NCBI RefSeq assembly: GCF_029962835.1
Contig: NC_080577.1
Span: 7,602,501-7,666,500 of the forward strand
From: Magnolia sinica
Taxonomy: Eukaryota > Streptophyta > Magnoliopsida > Magnoliales > Magnoliaceae
DNA: 64,000 nt
Direction of reading: 5' to 3'
A program made the translations under genes and the position numbers. Under the pieces are notes generated by a model, which was not told the origin of the DNA, did not search any database, and saw only the letters and a list, made by a program, of their open reading frames with translations. This document shows, piece by piece, positions 48,901 to 59,565 of the stretch (positions are counted from its first letter, which is position 1; each line of letters starts with the position of its first letter).

Positions 48901-51805
48901 CTATTTTTCTAAATCATTTTATGGTGTGAGACCAAAAACGAGGTATATCCCAATCTCAAGTGGACCAACTTACAGGAAACAGTATTGAATGAACCTCAAC
49001 CATTAAAAACATTTTGGGGGCATAAAAGTTTTGGATCACCCTGATCTTTGTTTTTTTTTTTTTTTTCCCTTCATCTGGGTCTGTATGACCTAATCAACAG
49101 ATTGGATGTCAAATAAACAGTACAGTGAGCCTTAGGAGGATTTAAATGGCGGATATTCAATCACTATTGTTTTCCTGTGGTGTGGTCAACCTGAGATTTA
49201 TATCCCTCTCATTTTTGGCATAAAACCGTAAAATGATGGGTAAAAATGGAAGAAATACATACATCATGGTGGGGCCCACAAAGCACCGACCATCAGCCAC
49301 GGGATGGTGGCAGGGAGAGTAGCCAATCCGTTTCCACGGAGAGGAGTGCAAGAAGCAGTACTGGAAATGGTTTGGCTACTCCCGCTGACACTAGCTAATG
49401 GGTGGTATTCGGTTCTCTGTGAGCCCCACCACGATTTATGTGTTTCATCCATTCCGTCCATCTATTTTTATAGATCATTTAATGGTATTACACAAAAAAT
49501 GAGGTATATCCCGATCTCAATTGGATCACATTATAGGAAACAGTGTTGAATGAACATCGACCATTAAAAACTTTTTAGGGGCCATAAAAGTATTGGATCA
49601 AGCTGATCTTTGTTTTTTACCTTCATCTGGGTCTTTATGACCTAATCAACAGATTGGATGTCAGATAAACAGTACAGTGGGCCTTAGGATGATTTAAATG
49701 ATGGATATCCAATCACTATTGTTTTCCTATGGTGTGGTCCACATAAGATTTATATCCCTCGTATTTTTATTTGAAAGCCCTAAAATTATCTTTAAAAATG
49801 GATGAACGGAATGGATGAAACACATACATCATGTTCGGGCCCACAGAGCACCGACCATCAGCCACGGGGCTGGTGTCAGGGGGAGTAGCCACTCCGTTAA
49901 TCTGGATCCTCTGTCTGCAATAGATCGAAATATTCTGCATATTGCAATCTAATTGAACCACATTATCGTCGTACTCATTTGATGCAGTAGTGCTGACGAT
50001 GTGAACTATGACAATGCAGGAAAGCATGTTTTTCTGCTCGTGTCAAACAGAGTATGCCCATACAGATTCGTATTCACATAGAGTGAATACGAATCCTCAT
50101 ATGGAAATAGCTACTATTGAAACAATCATGGCCCAACCGTGGTGTATACAAGCCATCCAAACAGTTCATAAGATCATTCTAATTGGGATGAAGTGATATT
50201 TTAAATATTAGCCACATTCAAAACTTCTGTGTCCCAAAGGTTTTGACGTTGGGGAATCCGTTCCCACTATTTTCTGTAGTTTGGTCCACTTGAGTTTTGG
50301 ATCCGACTCGTTTTTTGGATCATACACTAACATGTGCCGGAGAAACTGATGGACCGGGTGGATTTATCACAGACGCCTCAGTGGGCTCGTGTGGCTTCCG
50401 ACCGCAGTAACTTCCCGCCGGCCCGGTGTCAGGCAACCCGTGTCCCGCAGCACTGCAGCAGCTTGCAGTCCTGGAAATAAAAATGGACAGCAAATGACGA
50501 ACATACCCTTTCAAGAGGCCCAAGTTGCGACTGTTCCATAATGGCAAACTAGGTAAACAGACTTATATTTTGAAGATTGTGCAGATTTAGTCGTATTGCT
50601 CGCCTAGAAATACGAGAGTCGTGTCCTCCGGAAAATGACGAAACTAACCCTCTTCAACAACTTGTCTCTTCCCTGCCTACTCGCCGAAATAGAAGAATGA
50701 CGGAAGAGCAAACTTCTGAAACAGCCAAAACTCTCAAAAATCGACAAATTTTAGTTGCTGAACTGAAACGATTAAAAAATAAACGTGAGAAATGACCGCG
50801 ATTTGCGGATATATAGGGATTTTTGGTCATTTTCGCTCAAAAACATCGGTCCGGTGTTCCTTCTTTGCTTTGTGTCTGGGTTCGCGGATATTTAGGTGAG
50901 TTACGGATAAGCCCGTCAACCAAGTGGCGCACGTTAGAAGGAAATGCGTTGTGAGAATGTAAGAGAGTACCAGATGGACGAAATCCCTCGCTGCGATGGC
51001 AAGAATGTCTGCACAGGATACGACGCCCGGACACTTGCTCTCCACCAGCGCCTTTGCCTTTTCTATTGTATTGAACGCCTCGACTGCGAGGGGCTTGTTA
51101 TCATGCGCATCTTTCTCAGCTGGAACTCCGCTTCCCGGATTCGACGACAATAAAATCGATGCATCGCAGCCCTTCATTTCAAAATCAAGCAAAAAAATTT
51201 AGAGATCTAAAGAAGAAACGGAGAAGGAAGGAAAAAATAGAGACACGATTTCCATGCAAAATTGGCAACTGTCCACGCTAAAATGCGCCGGGTGACCGTG
51301 TTGCTGAACCGAAGCCGGACAGTCGGGATCCTCAGCCGTCGGATTCATCATTGCTATGCGGCACCCGGCGCACGTCCCACGGATCCTGCTAAAATGCGCC
51401 GGTGACCATGGTGCTCAGCCGGAGCCAGACATTGTCGGGAACCTCGGCCATTGGATTCATCGTTGCGCTGTAGCACCCGGCACAAGCCGCACGGATGCTG
51501 CTAAAATGCGCGCCCGCTTTTGGTTTTTCAGCATTTTCTTGTTTTGGGTGGTGGACTACCTCAACGAAGCAGTCGTGGAAGAAGAGACGAATCGTGGCGG
51601 GTCCGGAAACTGGTGAATCTTGGAACTGCTGGGCCGTAGAGGAGGAGACGAGCTGCTCGAGCTGAGGGCAGGTTTTCGAGTAGAAATCGACAGAGAGCTG
51701 ATGGTTGGGATTAGAGTAGGTAGCAGAGATCGAACCTCGTATGAAGAAGGTGAGAAGGATGTAGAAGATGGCGAGAAAGGACGAAGCGGCTGCAGAAGAA
51801 GACAT
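45980..51805 (-). CDS. Class III secretory peroxidase (PER19-like), 3 exons, 340 aa
   Basis: A heme enzyme of the apoplast that uses H2O2 to oxidise phenolics (wall cross-linking, lignin). Exons: 51805-51560, 51171-50971 and 46555-45980; both introns are phase 0 with GT-AG ends. A hydrophobic signal peptide covers about residues 9-28. LFFHDCFVEGCDAS spans the first junction and carries the distal Arg73/His77 pair. VSCADILAIAARDFVHL, AGGPYYAVKKGRRDG, LVALSGAHTIGFSHC (proximal His near 207) and GLLTTDQALF follow. All eight invariant cysteines are present, so the four disulphides can form. NST at about 180 is a glycosylation sequon. The sequence looks most like Arabidopsis PER19 from memory. Intron 2 (4,415 nt) holds a SINE and three MITEs. 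It appears intact and functional. Confidence 0.95.
46879..47023 (-). mobile_element. tRNA-derived SINE in peroxidase intron 2
   Basis: On the minus strand it starts GGATCCTTACTCTTGCTCGG and has 'ggtggtagactctcagga', B box GGTTCGAGCATCC, 'gtggtgaaatcccacttcgg', a GT-rich part and a poly(A) tail (poly T at 46880-46893 on the plus strand). Perfect 16-bp target duplications ATCTAAGTTGCCAAAC lie at 46863-46878 and 47024-47039. The clean duplications mark a fairly young retroposition, in the same orientation as the peroxidase. Confidence 0.9.
47040..48075. other. Peroxidase intron 2 sequence, no feature recognised
   Basis: A tandem duplication of about 60 bp ('gaattctgaagttaaaattc' at 47133 and 47185) lies near the start. 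The rest shows no exon, RNA gene or transposon core. Confidence 0.5.
48076..48360. mobile_element. Short MITE (285 bp), Harbinger- or hAT-like ends
   Basis: Left 'gggcacgttcggat' and right 'atccaaatgggccc' are inverted. The inner parts 'aagcgacttatttaagataa' and 'ttatcttaagcaactt' also pair. The right flank TAA with left CAA is a weak hint of a 3-bp duplication. It lies in peroxidase intron 2. Confidence 0.6.
48361..48814. other. Peroxidase intron 2 sequence with a 36-bp tandem repeat
   Basis: 'gatgggcaaattaaaaactc' 'cagt' occurs twice near 48489 and 48525. Nothing else is recognised. Confidence 0.5.
48823..49335. mobile_element. GGAAACGG-family MITE with target duplication
   Basis: Ends GGAAACGGATTGGCTACTC and GAGTAGCCAATCCGTTTCC are exact inverted copies. 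The direct repeats ACGGAGAG (48815-48822 and 49336-49343) extend to 9 bp if one terminal G is shared. The body has the family order with imperfect self-complementarity. This is the cleanest copy for defining the family. Peroxidase intron 2. Confidence 0.85.
49363..49898. mobile_element. GGAAACGG-family MITE, second copy in peroxidase intron 2
   Basis: Starts 'ggaaatggtttggctactcc' and ends 'gggggagtagccactccgtt'. The body is collinear with the 48823 copy, which lies only 27 bp away in the same orientation, giving two near-tandem independent insertions. No clear target duplication. Confidence 0.8.
49899..50970. other. Peroxidase intron 2 sequence up to exon 2
   Basis: A diverged palindromic repeat piece (50120-50410, 'gccatccaaacagttcataa' to 'cctcagtgggctcg') is followed by unassigned sequence. 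An open frame of 72 codons at 50577 has no motif. Confidence 0.45.
51278..51501. repeat. 111-bp tandem duplication in peroxidase intron 1
   Basis: Units start 'ctaaaatgcgccgggtgacc' (51278) and 'ctaaaatgcgccggtgacca' (51389). A third start, 'ctaaaatgcg', lies at 51501. The shared text includes 'gtcggattcatc' / 'attggattcatcgttg', 'gcacccggc' and 'cacggat.ctg'. It makes up over half of the 388-nt intron and is unusually GC-rich for it. Confidence 0.8.
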
Positions 51806-52119
51806 ATTTTGAGAGTGGGAACACTACAATTTGTATGATTGAAGTATAAGTATGGGTTGAGGATGTTCAGCTTTGATGCGCAACAGATAGCCATGTTAGA
51901 GAATCACAGACCCGTGAAGAGGAAAAAAAAAATAAAGAGAGAGAGAGAGAGAGAGAGTATTTTGTTGAGTCGCGGAATGAAAATGCCCGGAATGGCAGAA
52001 GGAATTACCTACGGTGGCCATCAGCTTTTCGGTTTGTTGCTTTTCCCTATTATCGGAATATGCTATCATGCGCAGGATGCGCTGAAGATTACGTGCATGG
52101 TAGAACATGTGCAGTGTGC
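51806..52119. promoter_or_regulatory. Peroxidase upstream region with a GA/CT run
   Basis: About 314 bp lie between the peroxidase start codon and a MITE. A (GA)n run at 51935-51957 reads (CT)n in gene sense, about 130-150 bp upstream of the ATG; such pyrimidine runs are frequent near plant transcription starts. A weak TATA-like 'catacttatactt' is at about 51840-51852 in gene sense. No stronger promoter signal is visible. Confidence 0.35.
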
Positions 52120-52640
52120 GGAAGCGGATTGCGTCCTTCCCCGCTTGGACGATTATCCGTCCAGGCAGGGGATCCGTGGGGCACACCGTAATTTATTAGT
52201 TTTATCCGTACCGTCCATATATTTTTGAATTTCATTGTAGGACACGAGACCAAAAATGAGGCAGGTCTAACCATCAAGGGGATCACACCATTAGAAGAAG
52301 CAATGATAATGACACCCACGGTTGAAACCTTCCTAGGGGCTACCGTAATGTTTATTTTCCATCAAACATATTCATAAGGTCATGTGCACCTGTATAAAGT
52401 GAAAAAACAAATATCAGCTTGATCCAAAACTTTTGTGGCTCCCAGGAAGTTTTTAATGGTGAGAGTTCAATCCCCACTTTGTGATCCATTTGAGCCTTAT
52501 GATGCTTCATTTTTATCCAAATAAAATGCCTCAAAAAAATGGATGGACAGTGTGGATAAAAACTATACATCACGGTGGGCCCCAAAGATCCCTGCCTGGA
52601 CGGATTATTGTCCAGCGGGGGCAGGACGCAATCCGCTTCC
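52120..52640. mobile_element. MULE-type MITE (521 bp) upstream of the peroxidase
   Basis: Ends GGAAGCGGATTGCGTCC and its mirror GGACGCAATCCGCTTCC. The inverted similarity continues through 'ggacg.ttatccgtccagg' and 'ggacggattattgtcc'. The flanking 9-bp duplications GCAGTGTGC (52111-52119 and 52641-52649) are identical. The interior is the usual imperfect palindrome. No coding frame. Confidence 0.9.
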
Positions 52641-52649
52641 GCAGTGTGC

Positions 52650-54751
52650 CCCTTCAAAATGCATGTACACCACGGGAGACTCGAAATTGTGCTCAATGAA
52701 ATTCCCCTACCTACATATATGTGGCATTTATTTTAAATAAGAACCGTTCAAATAGTAGATCCAATGTAGATGGATGTTAAACCAAAAAACAAAAACACTA
52801 AAATCGGGGATTTAAGTTGCTGATCGGTGGGCGTCTAATGGACGGTAAAAACATTAAGAGAGTGCAACGGTCCAAATTCAATAAAAAGGAGTCCATTGAT
52901 CAGAGGTCAGGAATGTCCTATCAATCTCATTTTGGGGGGATAACCAATATCCGGTGGGTCCCACTATGCAAGCAATTCGGATTGGAGGTACATTTTTGCG
53001 GAGACAGCTTCGCTGCGCCGTGACAAAAAAACCCGTACGCCAATCGCTTCTATGCTTCGGTTGTATTTGGCACGCATGAGCGTCGTTTTGTGTAAATATC
53101 ATCTTGGGAGTTAGTTAATACTCTGGCTGTAGTGTGATGCTTCGTACGCAGCACCAAGACATTGTACACGTGCCATGTGTGCGTGCAAATTAAACCGTCC
53201 AAATCGAAGGAACAACTAGATGGATACTAGCTCTAAAATCGGTTTCACCTGTCAGTGGATTAATTCATAGTTGTTGGTTGAATCCAGGCCGTTCAGTATT
53301 TTGCATTCAAACCAACCGTTAGACTCTACTAAATCACCCAAATTGTTATTTCTTCACGCGTTCAAAACGAGGCCCACCTTTTGGACGGTCCAACTTGAGT
53401 TACGCATGTCATGTACAACTCACAAGTGCACGTGGCTGAACCATAAAACCGGACGTATCTTTTTGCAATACATAGGGATGTATTGTAGCAAACCTCCCAC
53501 CCCAACCATGGCTACCGTCCTTCTCCCGAATTGCCCCCTAGTGGAAGGACGTTTGTTGGCGTTGGTAATTTTTAAGTTAGAACATCCTGCTCTCTGGGGC
53601 TACATGTTGTATATGTAAATCTTGTCCGTCCATCAGGTTATTACTCTTATTTTAATTGTAAATATAAAAGATCAGCCTTGCGTAAAAATCCGATGGGCCA
53701 AACCAATGGGAGCAATGTAAAATTATCCTAAAACCTTTATGTTCGGTGTGGCATTAATTCCTGAATTTTGAATTAGGTTGATTTTTGCCTGATTAACGGG
53801 TTTAATGCAGGATACACGCCATAGTGGGCCCCACATATAAACATATGGGTGGCATTTCATCTCCATTATTCCCTGCAGTGTGGCCCATCTGAGTTGTGGA
53901 TCTGAATGACTTTTTTTTTTTTTTTTTTTGAGACGAACTATAACCAAGGACAGAACTTAATAGACAAAGTGGAGGTAACATTTACAACAAGGTGGGCCTA
54001 CAGAGCTTGGGTCCAAAAATCAGTTAGATCCATATACAACTCAGGTTTGACCACACCATAGTCAATGGTGAACGGTGGAGATATGATGCTAACCATAAGT
54101 TTGAATATGGGGCTGCCATACTCTATATCTTTCATCAAACCCGTTCGTGTGAATCATTATGGTGAAGGGAAGATATAAAAATTAGCCTGATAAATTTTAT
54201 TTTATTTTTTAAAGTAAGAGGGGCCGCATCAAGTGAACTTGGAACCGCTGGGCTCAGCTATACATTGTTCCTGTTGGTCCAGACTGTCTGAGTTTTTTAC
54301 CAGACTAATCTTTTGCATGTACGGTGAAAATAAGGGTTATCAGCTAATAGACCGAGCGGAATTCAAAAACCATGGATTTGAAGACTCTGGGTGTTTTAGT
54401 CAGCTGTGTAAAACAGATAGTTTACCTGAGAGACGGCGAACTGTCCGAAGAATATCAGAGAGAGTGGTTTTGATACCTCGCATGTATTACTGCCACAGCC
54501 GAACACCCTGATTAATTGGGTGATCGTAACCTCTGATTAATGGACATTTGTTAGTTGATTTGGGCCGCTGATTGTTTCTCACTTTGACCATCCCATAGAT
54601 GTCCATCAATTGGCTTTTTAAAACAACATTACATTATAAATTTTCGTATATTACCCATTAAAGTAGGACACGAGATTTGGACAGTTTAATATGGCTACAC
54701 GTTTTCCAGTGAATGCGTGTGAATCATCACACTGGTGTCTTACCAAAGAGT
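52650..54751. other. Intergenic, no gene seen
   Basis: It contains scattered pieces of the palindromic repeats (53370, 53830, 54060), a T-run (53911-53930) and several 'gtccattgatcagaggtcag'-type motifs recurring at 54511 and 62468. Open frames up to 115 codons carry no motif. Confidence 0.5.
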
Positions 54752-55112
54752 AAGTCTCAACTAGTTGGACCACAAAGTACGGTCCAACGAATGGATAACA
54801 TACAACCTATCAAGCGCATGTGAATCCAACCCTTTTAATAGGTTGGTCCCACAATGAGGATCATCTATTGCAAAAATCATATCTATCTAGTTTTTAGTGG
54901 GCCACATTAAATAAAATAATTCTTAGCCACTAATAAATAGCAAAAGAGAAATGTGGCACACTTGATGAATAGATATTTTTTATTTCTTTACAAGTGATAC
55001 TTACAACAAGGCGTACATATTAAATAGGGTGGATGTCACACACATGAAAGGTAGAAATTATTGGCTGGGTGGACCAAAACTCATAGTCCAACCGGTTGCA
55101 CTTGAGACCCTC
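54752..55112. repeat. Foldback repeat (about 360 bp)
   Basis: Left 'gtctcaactagttggaccac' faces right 'gtccaaccggttgcacttga' + 'gacc'. 'aacccttttaataggttggt' is internal. A half copy is at 35814. No clear target duplication. Confidence 0.5.
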
Positions 55113-56145
55113 TCTTTCCGGAGAATAATAATAATAATAAAGTTGCAGCTGTGATCGGTGCTACTTCCGCCAAAGAAAAATGATTAACGGTCCACATTCT
55201 ATAGGCAAGAGTCCCCCAAATCAGATAGCTGATGGGTATCTTTTAGGCTATATATAGATAATCCACACAATGATTATTTTAGGAACCGTCCAAAATCACG
55301 GGCCACCCACCTGAATGCACCCACTACTCTCATTCAATGATATATTATATTTTTGAAGAAAAATTATAATATACAAACGGCTGATATGTGTGTGTGTGTG
55401 TGATGGATGATATGCAGGCAGTTATGAGTTACTCAGATATTGCATTCAGGAGAAATTAGAATAATTCAAATTAAACTGTTCAAACTGTGGGTCCCCGTCT
55501 AAATATATCATTAACCAAAAATTCATGCTTATTTAATTAGCTGACTATATTATAGGAGAAAATTTATTGGACGGTTAAAAATAAGAATATCCCACTCCGA
55601 TCTCAACAAACAACTTTCAACAAATCAGAGGTTAAAATTGCTTTGTCAATCCGATTTATTAGAGATACCAAGTACTACGATTTTGTCGGTTTAATCTGCA
55701 TTAATGTATGCCTTGTGTACGAAATATGAGTGCCTGCGTATCAAACATGATAGGCAGCCAGAGTATCAAATAACTCCTATATGCATATAGTTATTAGATT
55801 ATGATAAAACTAAAAAAATAAAAAAGTAACGGAGGGGTGAGATTCTGTACAGCTTTTGTTGGAAATCAGTACACATTCGCATGCAGATAATATATGTATT
55901 CCGGGTGGCAAAAGGCGGGTACACCTCTGGAGCACTAATTTCATTTCTATTGGGATTCATCCAGGATTCATCGTGGCCGTTCAAATAAAGATCTGACCAA
56001 AAATATTCCAAGATAAAATATTTAACCTAACGAATGATCCTAATCACTTGATTAACAAATGCCTACTAATAAGAAAGCTAACGGCACAAATTCTAGTCCA
56101 TTATCTCTAGTGGGGTGAGATCATACGTCTACCCCCCATAGGCCT
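55113..56145. other. AT-rich intergenic stretch, no gene seen
   Basis: Only short simple repeats (AAT at 55126, GT at 55388) and no recognisable exon, RNA gene or transposon end. Confidence 0.55.
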
Positions 56146-56154
56146 ATATCTTGG

Positions 56155-56683
56155 GGAAACAGATTGGCTACTCCCCCTGCCATCAGCCCCGTGGCTGGTG
56201 GTCGGTGCTCTGTGGACCCTACCATGATGTATGTATTTCATCCACTCCGCTCATCCATTTTTAAAGATCATTCTAGGGCTTTATCCCAAAAATTAGAAAG
56301 ATATAAATCTCAGGTGGTCCACACCACATGAAAACAATAGAGATTGGATATCTACCATTAAAATCCTCCTAAGGCCCACTGTACTGTTTATTTGACATCC
56401 AATCTGCTGATTTGGTCATACAGGCCCAGATGAAGGGAAAAAACAAAAACAAGCTTAATCCAAAACTTTTACGGCCACCAAAATATTTTTAATGGTCTAC
56501 GCTCATTCAACACTGTTTCTTGTAATGTGGTCCACTTGATATTAGGATATATCTCATTTTTGGTCTCATACTGTAAAATTATCTGTAAAAATAGATGGAC
56601 GACATGGATGAAACACATACATCATGATGGGGCCCACAAAGCACCGATTGGCTGGTGTCAGGGGGAGTAGCCAATCCGTTCCC
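56155..56683. mobile_element. GGAAACGG-family MITE
   Basis: Starts 'ggaaacagattggctactcc' and ends 'ggagtagccaatccgttccc'. The flanking 9-bp repeats ATATCTTGG (56146-56154) and ATACCTTGG (56684-56692) differ at one base. It has the body order of the family. Together with the 48823 copy this supports an 8-9 bp target duplication for the family. Confidence 0.85.
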
Positions 56684-56936
56684 ATACCTTGGACGGTTCC
56701 AATCACTCACACGACAAGTTATGTAACATGGTACGCTAGTTGATGACGTGTATTTTCAGTAGAGCTGGGCATTTCATACCCGAACCGGTGGATCCGGCTC
56801 GATCAGACCCGATCCGACTCGATTCGAACAGAACCGATGGTCAAGATCGGTCAGGATTGGGTAGGGATGTGGATACCCACTGTGATGTATTGTTCTCCAC
56901 ACCGTCCAGCCTCCTGGACGGTGTAACCCACTTGAT

Positions 56937-56937
<1 letters not shown>

Positions 56938-57020
<83 letters not shown>
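56938..57020. repeat. (GT)n(TA)n compound microsatellite
   Basis: About 21 bp of GT followed by about 62 bp of TA, then a CT-rich tract (57060-57140), within the 56760-59557 hAT element. The apparent open frames with long alternating Tyr/Ile runs come from this. Confidence 0.97.
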
Positions 57021-57022
<2 letters not shown>

Positions 57023-57289
57023 GCCTAGTCTTTACATTCGGCGCCAAAAAATCCTGCCCAACTCTATCTCTCTATCTCTCTCTATCTCTTTATATCTGTC
57101 GTTCTCTTTATATATGTCTCTCCCTGTCCGTGAAAGAAGAATCTCTCTCCCTATCTGTTGAAGAAGAAAGCAAGTAGAAGGCAAGTGGAGAGAGGTATAC
57201 ATTAGTATGCGAAAGAGAGAAGGAAAGATACTCGTAGCAGGCATCCGCATAAAGCTTCGTCATCTTTACAGGCAGACCCAAAGTTAGAC

Positions 57290-57800
57290 GGAAGCAGATT
57301 GGCTGGTGTAATGTTAACCAGTTCTATGGGTTTTATCACGAGGTATGTGTTATATCTAAATCGTTCATTCATTTAGCAATATCGTATTAAGGCTTAAGAC
57401 AAAAAATAAGATAGATTTAACTATTAAGTGGACCACACTACAGAAAGCAGTGGGGGATTGAACGTTTACCATTGAAACCCTTTTCAGGGTCACAGAAGTT
57501 TTGGATCAATATCAAATTTGTTTTTCCTCTTCATTCAGGTACTCGTGACCTTATGAACAGATTGGATGTAAAACAAACGTTATGGTGGGCCCATAAATTT
57601 TTTAATGGTGAAAATCATTATCTCCGCCAATATTTATGGTGTGGTCTAGATGATCTTTAGATATGATTTATTTTTTACATAATGCCCTAAAATCATCTCT
57701 AAAAATAGATGAACGATGTAGATATAATAAATACATCACTGTGGGGCCATGTAACTTTGATCTCCTTTGAACCGTTCTCACAGCTCAGAGCTCGAGGAGC
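57290..57800. repeat. Palindromic repeat related to the foldback MULE arms
   Basis: 'ggaccacactacagaaagca', 'aagttttggatcaatatcaa' and 'catgtaactttgatctcctt' 'tgaaccgtt' parallel the outer arms of the 38749-44506 element ('ggttcaaaagaaatcaaagt' 'tacatggcccc'). The same MITE family evidently contributed to those arms. Confidence 0.55.
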
Positions 57801-57893
57801 TCCGTGTTGTCTTCGCACGACATGTGCTAGAGCAGTTGGATGCATTTATAAAGCTTCTTCGAGAAGCTATGTAGGGCCATAGGGGAACAGATT

Positions 57894-58420
57894 GGCTACT
57901 CCCCCTGACACTAGCCCTGTGGCTGGCAGTCGATGATCTGTGGGCCCCACCATGATGTATGTATTTCATCCATTCCGTTCATCTATTTTTAAATATGATT
58001 TTAGGGCTTTATGCCAAAAATGAGAGGGATATAAATCTTAGGTGGACCACACCACAGGAAAACAATAGTTATTGAATATCCATCATTTAAATCCTCCTAA
58101 GGCCCACTGTACTGTTTGTTTGACATCCAATCTATTGATTAGGTCATAAAGACCCAAATGAAGGGAAAAAACAAAGATCAACTTGATCCAATACTTTTAT
58201 AGGCCCCAAAAAGTTTTTAATGGTTGAAGTTCATTAAACATTGTTTCCTATAATATGGTCCAATTGAGATTGGGATATATCTCATTTTTTTTGTAATACC
58301 ATAAAATAATCTATAAAAATAGATGAACGGAATTGATGAAATACAGATATCATGGTGGGGCCCATAGATCACCGACCACCAGCCATTGGCTGGTGGCAGG
58401 GAGAGTAGCAATCCGTTTCC
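57894..58420. mobile_element. GGAAACGG-family MITE nested in the hAT element
   Basis: Starts 'ggaacagattggctactccc' and ends 'gagagtagcaatccgtttcc'; collinear with the family. Flanks show no clear direct repeat. It lies wholly inside the 56760-59557 element and so inserted after it, or moved with it. Confidence 0.8.
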
Positions 58421-59565
58421 GTTGTGTAGTGGGTGTACGTGTCGGGCGAAAGCCTTTCACAACGAGTTCCTACGCTTGTAACTTAGGTGAGACCTATAGT
58501 GATTTTATTTTTTGAGAAATCCACATCCATCCATTTTGTGAGCTCATTTTAGGACACAAGCCAAAAACTGATCCTAATTCAATACTCAGGTAGGCCAAAA
58601 ACGTGAGGATTGAACGTCTACAGTTGAAATATTCGTGTGGCCATAGAAGCTTTGAATCATGCTAGTATTTGTGTTTTCATTTCAACCCAATAGGAACGAC
58701 GTAATAAACGGTAAAGATGGCATGCAAACATCACCATAGACGCCAGGAATATTTTAACGGCAGAAATTTCCCTACACATTTTCCTTTATTACCGCTCATT
58801 TGAGTCCTAAATCCTATTCAGTTTTGGTCTTAAGTCCTGAAATGATCTCACAAAACTGATGGAAGGTGTGGATCTCTCGCAAACATCACGGTGTGCCCCA
58901 CCTAACTGCGGTAACTTCTCGTAGAAGGCTTTTACACAAAATCCGCGTACGTGTTGACGTGACAAGACGTCCTGACATTTGGCAGGTGTACCGTGCACCA
59001 GCAGTGTATTTTTGCATATTGACGTTAGCAAATTATGTGGGTCCCATCATGAGGTATGTGTTATATCCAAACCATCCATCCATTTGACAAGCTCGTTTAA
59101 AGGCTTGAGCCGAAAAATAAGACAGATCTAAAGATCAAATGGACTACACTTCAAAAGGCAGTGGGGGTTGAACATCTACCGTTGAAACTCTTTTAAGGGT
59201 CACGGAAGTTTCCGATCAATATGAAAGTTGTTTTTCCTTTACATCCATGTAGTTGTTACGTTATTGATAGATTGGATGAAAAAATAAACATTATGGCGGG
59301 CTCTATAAAATTTTTAACGGTGAAATTTTTATTTTTTTTAAAGAACTTAATCCGAACAGTAGCCAATCAGATCCGACTCAGTTTTTTTTACCAAGTCGGA
59401 CTCGGTTCGGGTTAGTCTAACATTACAATAGATCGGATTGGGTCAGATGACCCAAACTCGGTCCCGGATCTGACCGAGTTCGGGTCAAGCCATGCAAAAG
59501 CCGGACCTGGTTGAGTTGGGCTGAATTCGATTTAACTCGATCCGATGCCCAGCTCTAATTTTCCG

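Larger units (their letters stand above)
56760..59557. mobile_element. Non-autonomous hAT element (2.80 kb)
   Basis: The termini TAGAGCTGGGCAT and ATGCCCAGCTCTA are exact inverted 13-mers with the hAT-type TAGAG start. Target repeats ATTTTCAG (56752-56759) and ATTTTCCG (59558-59565) match at 7 of 8. The subterminal parts (56773-56860 and 59370-59550) are rich in 'gatccgactcgattcg' / 'gggtcagatgaccc' motifs, like the 828-bp element at 34892. The interior contains a GT/TA microsatellite, a CT-rich stretch, palindromic repeat pieces and a nested MITE (57894-58420). No transposase frame. Confidence 0.85.

Noticed and set aside
56740-57177. 145-codon frame with Tyr/Ile and Ser/Leu runs
   Set aside because: Translation of the GT/TA and CT simple repeats inside a hAT element.
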